Part shown: positions 51,781 through 60,092 of the stretch, one piece after another
How the letters are laid out: each line of letters opens with the position of its first letter
Position numbering within the stretch: the stretch's first letter is position 1
NCBI RefSeq assembly: GCF_030730925.1
Contig: NZ_JAVAMB010000003.1
Span: 124,001-188,000 of the forward strand
Origin: Flavobacterium sp. DG2-3
GTDB lineage: Bacteria > Bacteroidota > Bacteroidia > Flavobacteriales > Flavobacteriaceae
Length of the DNA: 64,000 nucleotides
Reading direction: 5' to 3'
Translations under genes and position numbers: made by a program
Notes under the pieces: generated by a model
Database searches by the model: none
Told to the model about the DNA's origin: nothing
Seen by the model: only the letters and a program-made list of their open reading frames with translations

Positions 51781-53871
51781 ATGGAAAGTTTTAGAACAGA
51801 AATAGAAAATCCGGTAGTTCAGAAGGAGATTATCGAATTAGAAAAAAAGATTCACTTATTCCGCGGAGGAAAAATTGATGATGAGCGTTTTCGTAGTCTT
51901 CGTTTAGCGCGTGGTATCTACGGTCAGCGTCAAGAAGGCGTTCAGATGATTCGTATCAAATTGCCTTATGGTAAAGTGACCAGCGAGCAGTTGAGAAGAA
52001 TTACTGAAGTTTCAGATAAATATTCGACAGGACGTCTGCACATTACAACACGTCAGGATATCCAGATTCACTATGTGAGCTTGGACAGAACACCTGAACT
52101 TTGGTCAGAATTGGCTAAAGATGATATTACATTGCGTGAAGCTTGTGGTAATACCGTTAGAAATATTACAGGAAGCGAATTAGCTGGTGTAGACGTAAAC
52201 GAACCATTTGATGTTTCGCCTTATGCACACGGTTTGTTTCAATACCTTTTAAGAAATCCAATTTGTCAGGAAATGGGGCGTAAATTTAAAATTTCGTTCT
52301 CTTCTTCAGACGAAGATACAGCGTTGAGCTATTTGCACGATTTAGGATTTATTCCAAAAATTAAAGACGGACAAAAAGGATTTAAAGTAGTTTTTGGTGG
52401 AGGTTTAGGATCTCAGCCAGCACATGCAGAATTACTTTCGGAATTTATTCCGGTTAACGAAATCATCCCGACAGCAGAAGGAATCATCCGTATTTTTGAT
52501 AGATATGGTGAGCGCGCCAAAAGAATGAAAGCGCGTATGAAATTCTTAATCAAAGAAATGGGGAAAGATGCTTTTCTTGATTTGGTTGAAAAAGAGAAAA
52601 AAGCAATCGCTTTTGAAACATACGAAATCGACACAACTGCTTTTGACGGACCAATTCCAGAACCTGTTTTAGAAGTGCCACAAGTTACAATCGAAGATAC
52701 AGCAGCTTATGAAGCTTGGAAAAAATCAAATGTAATTGCACAAAAACAAGAAGGCTATTATGCTATCGGAATTAAAGTTTTATTAGGGGATTTTTATACT
52801 GATAAAGCGAGATTATTAGCAGATTTAATTAAAAATTACGCAGCAAACGAATTACGTTTTTCATTGCGTCAAAATATTGTAATACGTCACGTAAAAGAAG
52901 AGAATTTACCATTCTTTTATCAAGAATTAGCCAAATTAGACTTTGTTCATTTAGGATATAATTCAGTTGGAGATATTACGGCATGTCCTGGTACAGATAC
53001 TTGCAACTTGGGGATTGCGAGCAGTACAGGTATTGCCGAAGAATTAGAACGAGTTTTAAGTGCAGAATATCCTCAATATTTAAACAACCGCGAAATTGAA
53101 ATTAAAATTTCAGGCTGTATGAATGCGTGCGGACAACACAATATGTCTGCAATCGGATTCCAAGGAATGTCTATCAACTCAGGAAAACTGGTAGCTCCGG
53201 CATTGCAAGTTTTATTGGGTGGCGGAAGATTAGGAAACGGAGAAGGACGTTTTGCTGATAAAGTAATCAAAATTCCAAGCCGTAGAGGACCAGAAGCTTT
53301 GCGTACGATCTTAAATGATTTTGACGCTAACGCGAATGGAGAAAAATTCCTAAACTATTACGATGCAAAGGGAGAGAAATATTTCTACGAAATCTTAAAG
53401 CCTTTATCTGATGTAACCAACCTAACAGAAGCTGATTTTGTAGATTGGGGTAACGCAGATAATTATGTAAAAGCAGTTGGAGTTGGAGAATGTGCAGGTG
53501 TAGTGATCGATTTAGTGGCGACTTTATTATTAGAAGCCAAAGAAAAAATCACTTTTGCACAAGAAGCTTTCGATAACCAAAAATGGTCAGATGCCATTTA
53601 TCATGCTTACGCAGGATTTGTAAACGGAGCAAAAGCTTTGTTATTGGCAGAAAACCAAAAAACAAATCATCACGCAGGAATCGTAGATTTATTTGACACT
53701 GTTTTTATTGACACTAATAAAATAGAGTTGAATTCAACTTTTAAAGACTTGGTTTACCAAATCAATAAAAACGAACCATCTGAAGCTTTCGCTAAAGATT
53801 ACATTGCTCAGGCAGTAGTTTTCTTTGACAAAATCGAAACTTTCAGAGCACAAGAATTAGCAAATGCATAA
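51781..53871 (+). CDS. Sulfite reductase (ferredoxin-type) with HEPN-like C-terminal extension
   Basis: Siroheme/[4Fe-4S] reductase making sulfide. 696 residues. Two ferredoxin-like halves: GVQMIRIKLPYGKVTSEQLR and TGRLHITTRQDIQIHYV, then ITACPGTDTCNLGIASS and SGCMNACGQHNMSAIGF, giving the C-x5-C ... C-x3-C cluster ligands. After about residue 580 an all-helical part follows (WSDAIYHAYAGFVNGAKALL and so on) that resembles a HEPN domain. Nitrite is a possible alternative substrate, but the operon points to sulfite. The stop overlaps the next gene. Confidence 0.92.
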   Translation: MESFRTEIENPVVQKEIIELEKKIHLFRGGKIDDERFRSLRLARGIYGQRQEGVQMIRIKLPYGKVTSEQLRRITEVSDKYSTGRLHITTRQDIQIHYVSLDRTPELWSELAKDDITLREACGNTVRNITGSELAGVDVNEPFDVSPYAHGLFQYLLRNPICQEMGRKFKISFSSSDEDTALSYLHDLGFIPKIKDGQKGFKVVFGGGLGSQPAHAELLSEFIPVNEIIPTAEGIIRIFDRYGERAKRMKARMKFLIKEMGKDAFLDLVEKEKKAIAFETYEIDTTAFDGPIPEPVLEVPQVTIEDTAAYEAWKKSNVIAQKQEGYYAIGIKVLLGDFYTDKARLLADLIKNYAANELRFSLRQNIVIRHVKEENLPFFYQELAKLDFVHLGYNSVGDITACPGTDTCNLGIASSTGIAEELERVLSAEYPQYLNNREIEIKISGCMNACGQHNMSAIGFQGMSINSGKLVAPALQVLLGGGRLGNGEGRFADKVIKIPSRRGPEALRTILNDFDANANGEKFLNYYDAKGEKYFYEILKPLSDVTNLTEADFVDWGNADNYVKAVGVGECAGVVIDLVATLLLEAKEKITFAQEAFDNQKWSDAIYHAYAGFVNGAKALLLAENQKTNHHAGIVDLFDTVFIDTNKIELNSTFKDLVYQINKNEPSEAFAKDYIAQAVVFFDKIETFRAQELANA

Positions 53872-54673
53872 TATAAAACCAAAAATAACTTTAGTCGGTG
53901 CAGGTCCGGGCGATCCCGAATTATTGACGCTAAAAGCTGTAAAAGCACTGGCTGAAGCTAATGTGGTTTTGTACGACGCTCTGGCCAACGAAGAAATTCT
54001 GGATTATGCGCCTAAAAACGCTATCAAGATTTTTGTTGGAAAACGAATTGGAAACCATGCTTACACGCAAGATCAAATCAATCAATTGATTGTAGATAAT
54101 GCATTGACGTATGGAAATGTAGTTCGATTAAAAGGCGGAGATCCGTTTATTTTTGGAAGAGGAAGCGAAGAAATAGAATTTGCAGAAAGTTTCGGAATTG
54201 AAACGATTGTTATTCCAGGAATTTCATCCGTAGTTGCAGTTCCAGCGAGTCAGGGAATATCCATTACAAAAAGAGGCGTTTCAGAAAGTTTTTGGGCCAT
54301 TACAGGCACAACGTCTGACAGAAAATTATCTTCAGATGTAGCTTTGGCCGCGCAATCTTCAGCAACCGTTTTAATCTTAATGGGAATGCATAAACTGCCT
54401 CAGATCGTCGATTTGTTTCAAAAAGAAAACAAAGGAAATCTGCCAGTTGCCATTATCCAAAACGGAACAACAGCAGAAGAAAAAGTTGGCGTAGGAACAG
54501 TCGATTCGATTTTGGAGATCGTAAAAGAAAAAGAATTAAGTTCTCCAGCAATTATCGTTTTAGGCGAGGTTGTTCGCGAAAGCACTAAATTAAAAGGATT
54601 TTACGAAGAATTTTGTCAAAAAAAAGAGTTAGATAAAATGTTCCGTCAGAACCAATTCGTTGGTAAAAAATGA
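53864..54673 (+). CDS. cobA: Uroporphyrinogen-III C-methyltransferase
   Basis: First step of siroheme synthesis; makes precorrin-2. 269 residues: LVGAGPGDPELLTLKAVKAL, VRLKGGDPFIFGRGSEE, GISSVVAVPASQGISITKRG, the SUMT motifs. Its ATG lies inside the end of the sulfite reductase gene (8-base overlap). The C-terminal 40 residues are charged and helical. Confidence 0.96.
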   Translation: MHNIKPKITLVGAGPGDPELLTLKAVKALAEANVVLYDALANEEILDYAPKNAIKIFVGKRIGNHAYTQDQINQLIVDNALTYGNVVRLKGGDPFIFGRGSEEIEFAESFGIETIVIPGISSVVAVPASQGISITKRGVSESFWAITGTTSDRKLSSDVALAAQSSATVLILMGMHKLPQIVDLFQKENKGNLPVAIIQNGTTAEEKVGVGTVDSILEIVKEKELSSPAIIVLGEVVRESTKLKGFYEEFCQKKELDKMFRQNQFVGKK

Positions 54674-54721
54674 TTGATTGAATAAAATCATCTAATTTTG
54701 ATTGGATGAAAATAAATTAAA

Positions 54722-55303
54722 ATGGAACAAAACGAATTATATCCAATATTTCTAAAGCTTCACAATTTAAATGTATTAATTGTAGGCGGAGGAAATGTAG
54801 GTCTGGAAAAGCTTTCTTTCTTGCTTAAGTCAAGTCCGAATGCAAATGTTGAGGTAGTAGCAAAAGAATTTCATTTAGAAATAAAAGTTCTCGCAGAGCA
54901 GCATCCTTCGATAAAATTGACAAAATCGAAGTTTAAAAAGAAAATGCTCAAAAAGCGCCACATGGTAATTGCTTGTACAGACAATCTTGAAGTCAATAAA
55001 AGAGTGTACGACTTGGCCAGAAAGCGTTATTTGATTTGCAATATTGCCGACACGCCAGATTTATGTGATTATTATTTGGGCGGAATCGTTACGAAAGGAA
55101 ATGTCAAAATTGCCATTTCGACCAATGGAAAATCGCCGACAACAGCCAAAAGGCTTAGAGAGTTTTTTGAAGAAGTAATTCCGGAAGACATCAATCAAAT
55201 GGTTGAGAATCTGAATGAATACCGAAAAACGCTCAAAGGCAATTTTGAAGAGAAGGTTAAACGAATGAATGAGATCACTTCTTCATTAAAAAATAGAGAG
55301 TAA
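54722..55303 (+). CDS. Precorrin-2 dehydrogenase / sirohydrochlorin ferrochelatase
   Basis: Met8/CysG-N-terminal-like enzyme that oxidises precorrin-2 and inserts iron to complete siroheme. 193 residues: NVLIVGGGNVGLEKLSFLL, VIACTDNLEVNKRVYDLA, CDYYLGGIVTKGNVKIAIST, GKSPTTAKRLREFFEE. The ferrochelatase activity is a family expectation. Serves the sulfite reductase upstream. Confidence 0.93.
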   Translation: MEQNELYPIFLKLHNLNVLIVGGGNVGLEKLSFLLKSSPNANVEVVAKEFHLEIKVLAEQHPSIKLTKSKFKKKMLKKRHMVIACTDNLEVNKRVYDLARKRYLICNIADTPDLCDYYLGGIVTKGNVKIAISTNGKSPTTAKRLREFFEEVIPEDINQMVENLNEYRKTLKGNFEEKVKRMNEITSSLKNRE

Positions 55304-55400
55304 AAAGGTTTCGGAAAGAAATAAATGATAAAAATCATTGAAAGTACAAGGATTTATTCGTTTCTTTGCGTTATTAAGAATGATTATAAACAACACCATA

Positions 55401-56453
55401 ATGATTAAAACAGATATACTTATAATTGGAGCAGGACCAACAGGTTTATTTGCCGTATTCGAGGCAGGATTATTAAAATTAAAATGTCACATTCTTGATG
55501 CTTTACCGCAAGCAGGAGGACAGCTTTCAGAATTATATCCTAAGAAGCCAATTTATGATATTCCTGGATTCCCAGAAGTTTTAGCTGGAGACCTAATCGA
55601 TGGACTAATGGAGCAGATTAAACAATTTGAGCCAGGTTTTACTTTAGGAGAGCGTGCAGAAACAATCGAAAAACAAGAAGACGGAACTTTTATCGTAACG
55701 TCTAATAAAGGAACTAAATTCCACGCGCCAGTTATTGCAATCGCTGGAGGTTTAGGAAGTTTTGAGCCTCGTAAGCCACTTATTGAAGATATCGAGTTTT
55801 ATGAAGATAAAGGAGTAAAATACTTCATCAAAAATCCTGAGAAATTTAGAGATAAAAGAGTTGTTATTGCAGGAGGAGGAGATTCAGCATTAGATTGGTC
55901 AATTTTCTTAGCAAATGTAGCCTCAGAAGTAACTTTAATTCACAGAAGAAATGAATTTAGAGGAGCTTTAGACTCTGTAGAAAAAGTACAGGAATTAAAA
56001 TCAGCTGGAAAAATCAAATTAATTACGCCAGCAGAAGTAATCGGAATCAACGGTGCTGAGCACGTAGAATCTTTGGATATCGAAGAAAACGGAGCACACC
56101 GCAAAATCGAATGCGACTATTTTATCCCACTTTTCGGATTAACACCAAAATTAGGTCCAATTGGAGACTGGGGATTAGAAATCGAGAAAAATGCAATCAA
56201 AGTAAACAACGCTTTAGATTATCAAACTAATATTCCAGGAATCTTCGCAATTGGAGATATCAACACGTATCCAGGAAAATTAAAATTAATCCTTTGCGGA
56301 TTCCACGAAGCAACATTAATGTGTCAAGCGGCGTATGGAATCATCAATCCAGGTAAAAAATACGTATTGAAATATACAACAGTTTCTGGAGTAGACGGTT
56401 TCGATGGAACTCGTAAAGAAGCACCAAAAGCGGTTGTGAAGGCGATAGTCTAA
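55401..56453 (+). CDS. Ferredoxin-NADP(+) reductase-like flavoprotein (thioredoxin-reductase fold)
   Basis: 350 residues from the ATG at 55401 (MIKTDILIIGAGPTGLFA); the upstream extension to 55338 is not family-like. FAD motif IIGAGPTGLFAVFEAG, NADP motif VVIAGGGDSALDWSIFLA, HRRNEFRG and the C-terminal FAIGDINTYPGKLKLILCGFHE. No CxxC lies between the domains, so it is a YumC-type FNR, not a thioredoxin reductase. Placed last in the sulfite reductase operon, it is a good candidate for the electron supplier through ferredoxin. Confidence 0.9.
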   Translation: MIKTDILIIGAGPTGLFAVFEAGLLKLKCHILDALPQAGGQLSELYPKKPIYDIPGFPEVLAGDLIDGLMEQIKQFEPGFTLGERAETIEKQEDGTFIVTSNKGTKFHAPVIAIAGGLGSFEPRKPLIEDIEFYEDKGVKYFIKNPEKFRDKRVVIAGGGDSALDWSIFLANVASEVTLIHRRNEFRGALDSVEKVQELKSAGKIKLITPAEVIGINGAEHVESLDIEENGAHRKIECDYFIPLFGLTPKLGPIGDWGLEIEKNAIKVNNALDYQTNIPGIFAIGDINTYPGKLKLILCGFHEATLMCQAAYGIINPGKKYVLKYTTVSGVDGFDGTRKEAPKAVVKAIV

Positions 56454-56600
56454 GCTTCTAAGGTGCTGAGGTTCTAAGATACTAAGGCGCTAAGGTTTTT
56501 TTATATAGTAAAGCTCAAACTTTTTAAAAGTTTGGGCTTTTTTATTAAGCTAAATTTTAACTAAGGAGCTTAGCAACTTAGAACCTTAGTAGCTTAAAAA
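56453..56600. repeat. CTAAGG-type repeats around the fnr terminator
   Basis: Units such as AAGGTGCTGAGGTTCTAAG and TTAGCAACTTAGAACCTTAG flank an intrinsic terminator AAAGCTCAAACTT / AAGTTTGGGCTTT at 56510-56546. The same units recur near 57534, 57945-58025 and 60045-60085. Confidence 0.65.
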
Positions 56601-56604
56601 AGCT

Positions 56605-56612
56605 TATCTTTG
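56605..56612 (+). promoter_or_regulatory. Promoter -7 of the RelE-type TA pair
   Basis: TATCTTTG, 24 bases before the antitoxin ATG at 56636. Confidence 0.5.
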
Positions 56613-56635
56613 TGTTTATATAAATTTTGATTATC

Positions 56636-56863
56636 ATGAATTTAGAAGCAAGAAAATATCAATTTATCCAAGAGTTGGTTAAGGTAGAAGATGAAAGTGT
56701 ATTAGAAAAATTGGAATTGGTATTGAAAGCAAATCAAAACGATTGGTTTGATGATTTATCCAAATCAGAACAAGACGAAATCCAATTAGGAATAGAACAA
56801 GCTGATAAAGGAGAATTAACTAGCCACGAAGACGTGATGAAAAGATTCTCAAAATGGCATTAA
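56636..56863 (+). CDS. Addiction-module antitoxin (unstable antitoxin family)
   Basis: 75 residues from the ATG at 56636, all helical and acidic: MNLEARKYQFIQELVKVED, WFDDLSKSEQDEIQLGIEQA and the C-terminal LTSHEDVMKRFSKWH. The family is the short antitoxin that partners RelE/ParE toxins. A reading from TTG at 56627 is not needed. It overlaps the toxin gene by 10 bases. The C-terminal motif recurs in the 44-residue frame at 57704. Confidence 0.85.
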   Translation: MNLEARKYQFIQELVKVEDESVLEKLELVLKANQNDWFDDLSKSEQDEIQLGIEQADKGELTSHEDVMKRFSKWH

Positions 56864-57147
56864 AAATTTTATGGACAGCTCAAGCCATAAAAGGTTTTGA
56901 CAAAGTTGTTGATTACTTAGAAGCAAAATGGACAGCTAGAGAAATTTTGAATCTTGAAAATAATATTCAACAAGTTGTTAATCAGATTAAAATTAATCCC
57001 GAACAATTTCCAAAATCTCTCAAGAAAAAATCATTACACAAAGCAATTATAGATAAAAATAATTATTTGGTTTACAGAGTGATTCAAGAAAGTGAAACCG
57101 TAGAGATTATTAATTTTAGAGGAACAAAGCAGAAACCTAAACACTAA
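56854..57147 (+). CDS. RelE/ParE-family toxin
   Basis: 97 residues with the ParE/RelE layout: LKILWTAQAIKGFDKVVDYL, a basic helix, NNYLVYRVIQESETVEIINFRGTKQKP. Target (ribosome-bound mRNA or gyrase) not decidable by eye. Followed by a terminator (57165-57199). Confidence 0.87.
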   Translation: MALKILWTAQAIKGFDKVVDYLEAKWTAREILNLENNIQQVVNQIKINPEQFPKSLKKKSLHKAIIDKNNYLVYRVIQESETVEIINFRGTKQKPKH

Positions 57148-57164
57148 AAGTAAGAAAATATAGT

Positions 57165-57199
57165 TAAGCCCAAACTTTTTAAAAGTTGGGGCTTTTTTT
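57165..57199 (+). terminator. TA pair terminator
   Basis: AAGCCCAAACTT / AAGTTGGGGCTT with a T run. Confidence 0.85.
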
Positions 57200-57214
57200 A
57201 TTTATCATTTTGTA

Positions 57215-57480
57215 GAATCCCAGAGGGATGACATATTTATAGAACAGAAATGGATACCCATTAGATAGCTCCAGCGGAGCGATATTATCTAAATAATGTG
57301 TCGCTCCGCTGGAGCTTTTATCGGATGGTTAAAATATTTTCTATAAATATTATTCTCTTCAAGAGCATATATTAAACAATCAAATTCAAACATTGCCCAC
57401 GGTTTCAATAGTGGGTACGCAATGCAAATCACGCTACGTAAATTAAACACGTTTCCCACGGTTGAAACCGTGGGCAATGT
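57215..57480. repeat. Two inverted-repeat elements
   Basis: AGCTCCAGCGGAGCGA (57267-57282) pairs with TCGCTCCGCTGGAGCT (57301-57316); CATTGCCCACGGTTTCAA (57391-57408) pairs with TTGAAACCGTGGGCAATG (57462-57479). No gene is visible between the TA pair and the promoter at 57603. Confidence 0.8.
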
Positions 57481-57602
57481 TCTAAAATCTTTGTGTTTGC
57501 AAAACTAAATAAATCAAAATATAGATTTTTCACCTTAGTCCCTTAGAACCTTAGCGCCTCAGAAGCTTAAAAAAACATCACATTAACTTAATCTTATTTC
57601 CT

Positions 57603-57632
57603 TTGACCCGACATAATGAGATGCTAGCTTTG
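57603..57632 (+). promoter_or_regulatory. Promoter of the 44-residue gene
   Basis: TTG at 57603-57605, 19 bases, TAGCTTTG at 57625-57632: a near-ideal match. Confidence 0.7.
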
Positions 57633-57703
57633 CATTGTAAAATAATATTTTGAAGAATCAATATAAAGTGCTAACTTTAAGAATGTATTAAAAATTATCT
57701 ACT

Positions 57704-57838
57704 ATGAGCAAATGGGATGAAGAAACACTACTCGAAGAAAAGTCCAAAAATGACAACGAAATGAAAATGACAGATAATGAATTTACAGATCATCAAGAAG
57801 TCATGGACACATTTCTTAATTGGGACAGAAGTTTTTAA
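57704..57838 (+). CDS. Orphan antitoxin-like mini-protein (44 residues)
   Basis: ATG to TAA, 44 codons, with a strong promoter upstream and a terminator downstream (57901-57940). The N-terminus is acidic (MSKWDEETLLEEKSKND); the C-terminus EFTDHQEVMDTFLNWD parallels ELTSHEDVMKRFSKW of the antitoxin at 56636. No toxin gene follows. It could be a truncated antitoxin that still binds a toxin, or a remnant. Confidence 0.6.
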   Translation: MSKWDEETLLEEKSKNDNEMKMTDNEFTDHQEVMDTFLNWDRSF

Positions 57839-57900
57839 AAAGCTTTCTGATAAAAGAACAACACACTCAAATTTATTGAGTCGACAGCAAAAAAATAGAC

Positions 57901-57940
57901 AAAAGCTCAAACTTTATTTATAAGTTTGAGCTTTTCGTTT
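57901..57940 (+). terminator. Terminator of the 44-residue gene
   Basis: AAAAGCTCAAACTT / AAGTTTGAGCTTTT; a smaller hairpin ACTCAA/TTGAGT precedes it at 57865-57881. Confidence 0.85.
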
Positions 57941-58034
57941 TTAACCTTTTAACCTTTGTAGCTTAGCAACTTAGTCGCTTTACAAAAAAACTTAGAACCT
58001 CCGAACCTTAGCAGCTTAGAATCTTAAAAAAAAC

Positions 58035-58065
58035 TTGCAATTACCGCCTTTATGTCGTTACTTTG
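58035..58065 (+). promoter_or_regulatory. metH operon promoter
   Basis: TTG at 58035-58037, 20 bases, TTACTTTG at 58058-58065; the aptamer begins about 24 bases later. Confidence 0.6.
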
Positions 58066-58088
58066 CAGCGTTCATAATTTTATTGAAA

Positions 58089-58200
58089 GTTATCACGAAA
58101 GGCGGAGGGATAGACCCAATGAAACCTTAGCAACCCTTTACCATAAAGAAGGTGCTAAATTCTACTTTATACTGTAAACACAGTAACTAAGATAGATAAC
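58089..58200 (+). promoter_or_regulatory. SAM-I (S-box) riboswitch upstream of metH
   Basis: P1 GTTATC/GATAAC (58089-58094 with 58195-58200). Core: GGCGGAGGGATAGACCCAAT, GAAACCTTAGCAACCC, AAGGTGCTAAATTCTAC. No strong terminator follows directly; a weak AAATAC/GTATTT hairpin lies at about 58203-58220, so the read-out may be translational or rely on later structure. Confidence 0.93.
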
Positions 58201-58257
58201 ACAAATACAAGCAGTATTTCTCAAAACTTTTCCTGACAACATTACAACATAATTTCA

Positions 58258-58400
58258 CTGAAATAATTTTTAGTGAAAGGAGCGAATCATTGGCGCATTT
58301 TTGCCGTCATGAGTTCCCGCTGTCCGCAATATCTTTTATTCTGAACCCCAGAATAAAAGGATATTTGCTCCCATCGGGGCTAAAAAGCCATCAATTGTGA
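58258..58400. repeat. Palindromic repeat with CCCGCTGTCCGC
   Basis: Includes CATGAGTTCCCGCTGTCCGC, TTTATTCTG..CAGAATAAA and TCGGGGCTAAAAAGCC. To me this is a repeat type seen in many flavobacterial genomes. It lies between the riboswitch and metH and so is within the leader. Confidence 0.6.
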
Positions 58401-58516
58401 ACTTTTGGAATTAAAATAATAAAAATACTAGAAACGAAACCTTTAGGTTTTGTTTCGAATTAAAAAAGCTCAGCACTTTGCACCTTTGTGACTTTGTGCC
58501 TTTGCGACTTAAAATT

Positions 58517-59515
58517 ATGTCAATACAACAAGCAATAAAAGAAAGAATCCTGATTCTAGACGGAGCAATGGGAACCATGTTACAACGTTACAACTTCTCA
58601 GAAGAAGATTTCCGTGGCGAACGTTTCAAAGACTTTCCGCATCCATTAAAAGGAAATAACGATTTATTATCACTTACACAGCCACATGCAATACGTGCTG
58701 TACACGCCGCGTATTACGAAGCAGGAGCAGATATCGTAGAAACCAACACTTTCTCTGGAACTACAATCGGTATGGCCGATTATTTCATGGAAGATTTGGT
58801 TTACGAATTAAACTACGAATCGGCAAGAATCGCCCATGAAGTAGCCGACGAATTCACAGCCAAAAATCCAGCAAAACCACGTTTCGTAGCCGGTTCTATT
58901 GGACCGACAAACCGTACGGCAAGTATGTCACCAGACGTAAACGATCCAGGTTACAGAGCCGTGACTTTTGACGATTTAAGAATTGCTTACAAACAACAAG
59001 TGGAAGCTCTATTAGACGGAGGTTGCGATTTGCTTTTAGTAGAAACGATTTTCGATACATTAAATGCAAAAGCAGCACTTTTTGCCATCGAAGAAGTAAA
59101 AGAGGAACGTAATATCGATGTGCCAATTATGGTTTCAGGAACGATTACAGACGCTTCAGGAAGAACACTTTCTGGACAGACAGTTGAAGCTTTCTTGATT
59201 TCAGTTTCGCATATTCCGTTATTGAGCGTTGGTTTCAATTGCGCTTTAGGAGCCGATTTGTTGAAACCATATTTAAAAACATTAGCACAGCATACAAGTT
59301 TTAATGTTTCAGCGCATCCAAATGCAGGATTACCAAACGCATTCGGACAATACGATGAAACGCCAGAACAAACTCAGGCTTTCATCAAAGAATATTTAGA
59401 TGATAATTTAATCAATATCATCGGAGGATGTTGCGGAACAACGCCAGATCATATCCGATTAATGGCTGAAGTTGCGAAGGATTATAAGCCTAGAGTGGCG
59501 CCGGTTTTAGAGTAA
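58517..59515 (+). CDS. metH: Methionine synthase, homocysteine-binding half (MetH N-terminal part)
   Basis: 332 residues from the ATG at 58517 ([21 protein letters not shown]). It is the Zn-dependent homocysteine S-methyltransferase module: [24 protein letters not shown], the zinc cysteine in [10 protein letters not shown] and the pair in [11 protein letters not shown]. In E. coli this module is fused to the rest of MetH; here it ends with a stop, and the remaining modules are encoded 577 bases later. Under SAM-I control. Confidence 0.94.
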   Translation: MSIQQAIKERILILDGAMGTMLQRYNFSEEDFRGERFKDFPHPLKGNNDLLSLTQPHAIRAVHAAYYEAGADIVETNTFSGTTIGMADYFMEDLVYELNYESARIAHEVADEFTAKNPAKPRFVAGSIGPTNRTASMSPDVNDPGYRAVTFDDLRIAYKQQVEALLDGGCDLLLVETIFDTLNAKAALFAIEEVKEERNIDVPIMVSGTITDASGRTLSGQTVEAFLISVSHIPLLSVGFNCALGADLLKPYLKTLAQHTSFNVSAHPNAGLPNAFGQYDETPEQTQAFIKEYLDDNLINIIGGCCGTTPDHIRLMAEVAKDYKPRVAPVLE

Positions 59516-60092
59516 CGTTTCGTTTTCTGCAAAGTTTTCAAAACCTTGTAGGTATGATTTGTTGATGTATAAAGAGTACAAACCTACAAGGTTTTGAAAA
59601 CCTTGCAGGTTAGCCAAAAGCAAAAAAGTTCCGTAGGAACGACCGATTTTGTAGCAACGGAATTTATTCCGTTGAAGAGACGATCGAAGAAATGAGTTTC
59701 ATCGGAACGGTGCATATAATATTCATCCGCTGGCGAGAGCTTCCAGCTCGTGCCTACAAAGTAAGATTTAAAATAAAAATAGCATTGAAAGTGCACGAGC
59801 GTGACGCTCGCGCCAGCAAAAGAAAAATATTAAAGTTTCGGAGAAATATAATTTATTATGAAACCGAGTTTGCGTGAGGGATAGAAGTGGAAAGCCCACA
59901 GCCTGACGAAGGAAGAGCGAGGACTTGTAACGAATAGCCCGACCCGCTTTTTTCAAGCGGGACACGCCCAAAATAAGATTATAGAAAACGTAAATACCTA
60001 CAAGGTTTCAAAAACCTTGCAGGAAAAGAAATAAAGAATAAGAATAAAAACTCAGAACCTAAGAACCTTAGGAACTTAGTACCTTAAAGAAA
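59516..60092. repeat. Repeat-dense gap between the two metH genes
   Basis: No gene. In order: a CCTGCAAGG-type palindrome pair (about 59523-59610), the AGTTCCGTAGGAACGA unit (about 59628-59686), GGCGAGAGCTTCCAGCTCG and CACGAGCGTGACGCTCG inverted units (59730-59815), a GTGAGGGATAGAAGTGG...AGCCCGACCCGC element (about 59872-59970), another CCTACAAGG palindrome (about 59997-60023) and CTTAGGAACTTAG repeats up to the next ATG. Confidence 0.75.

Noticed and set aside
55338..55400. Longer N-terminus of the FNR-like flavoprotein
   Set aside because: The FAD motif should lie within the first 15 residues; the ATG at 55401 puts it there.
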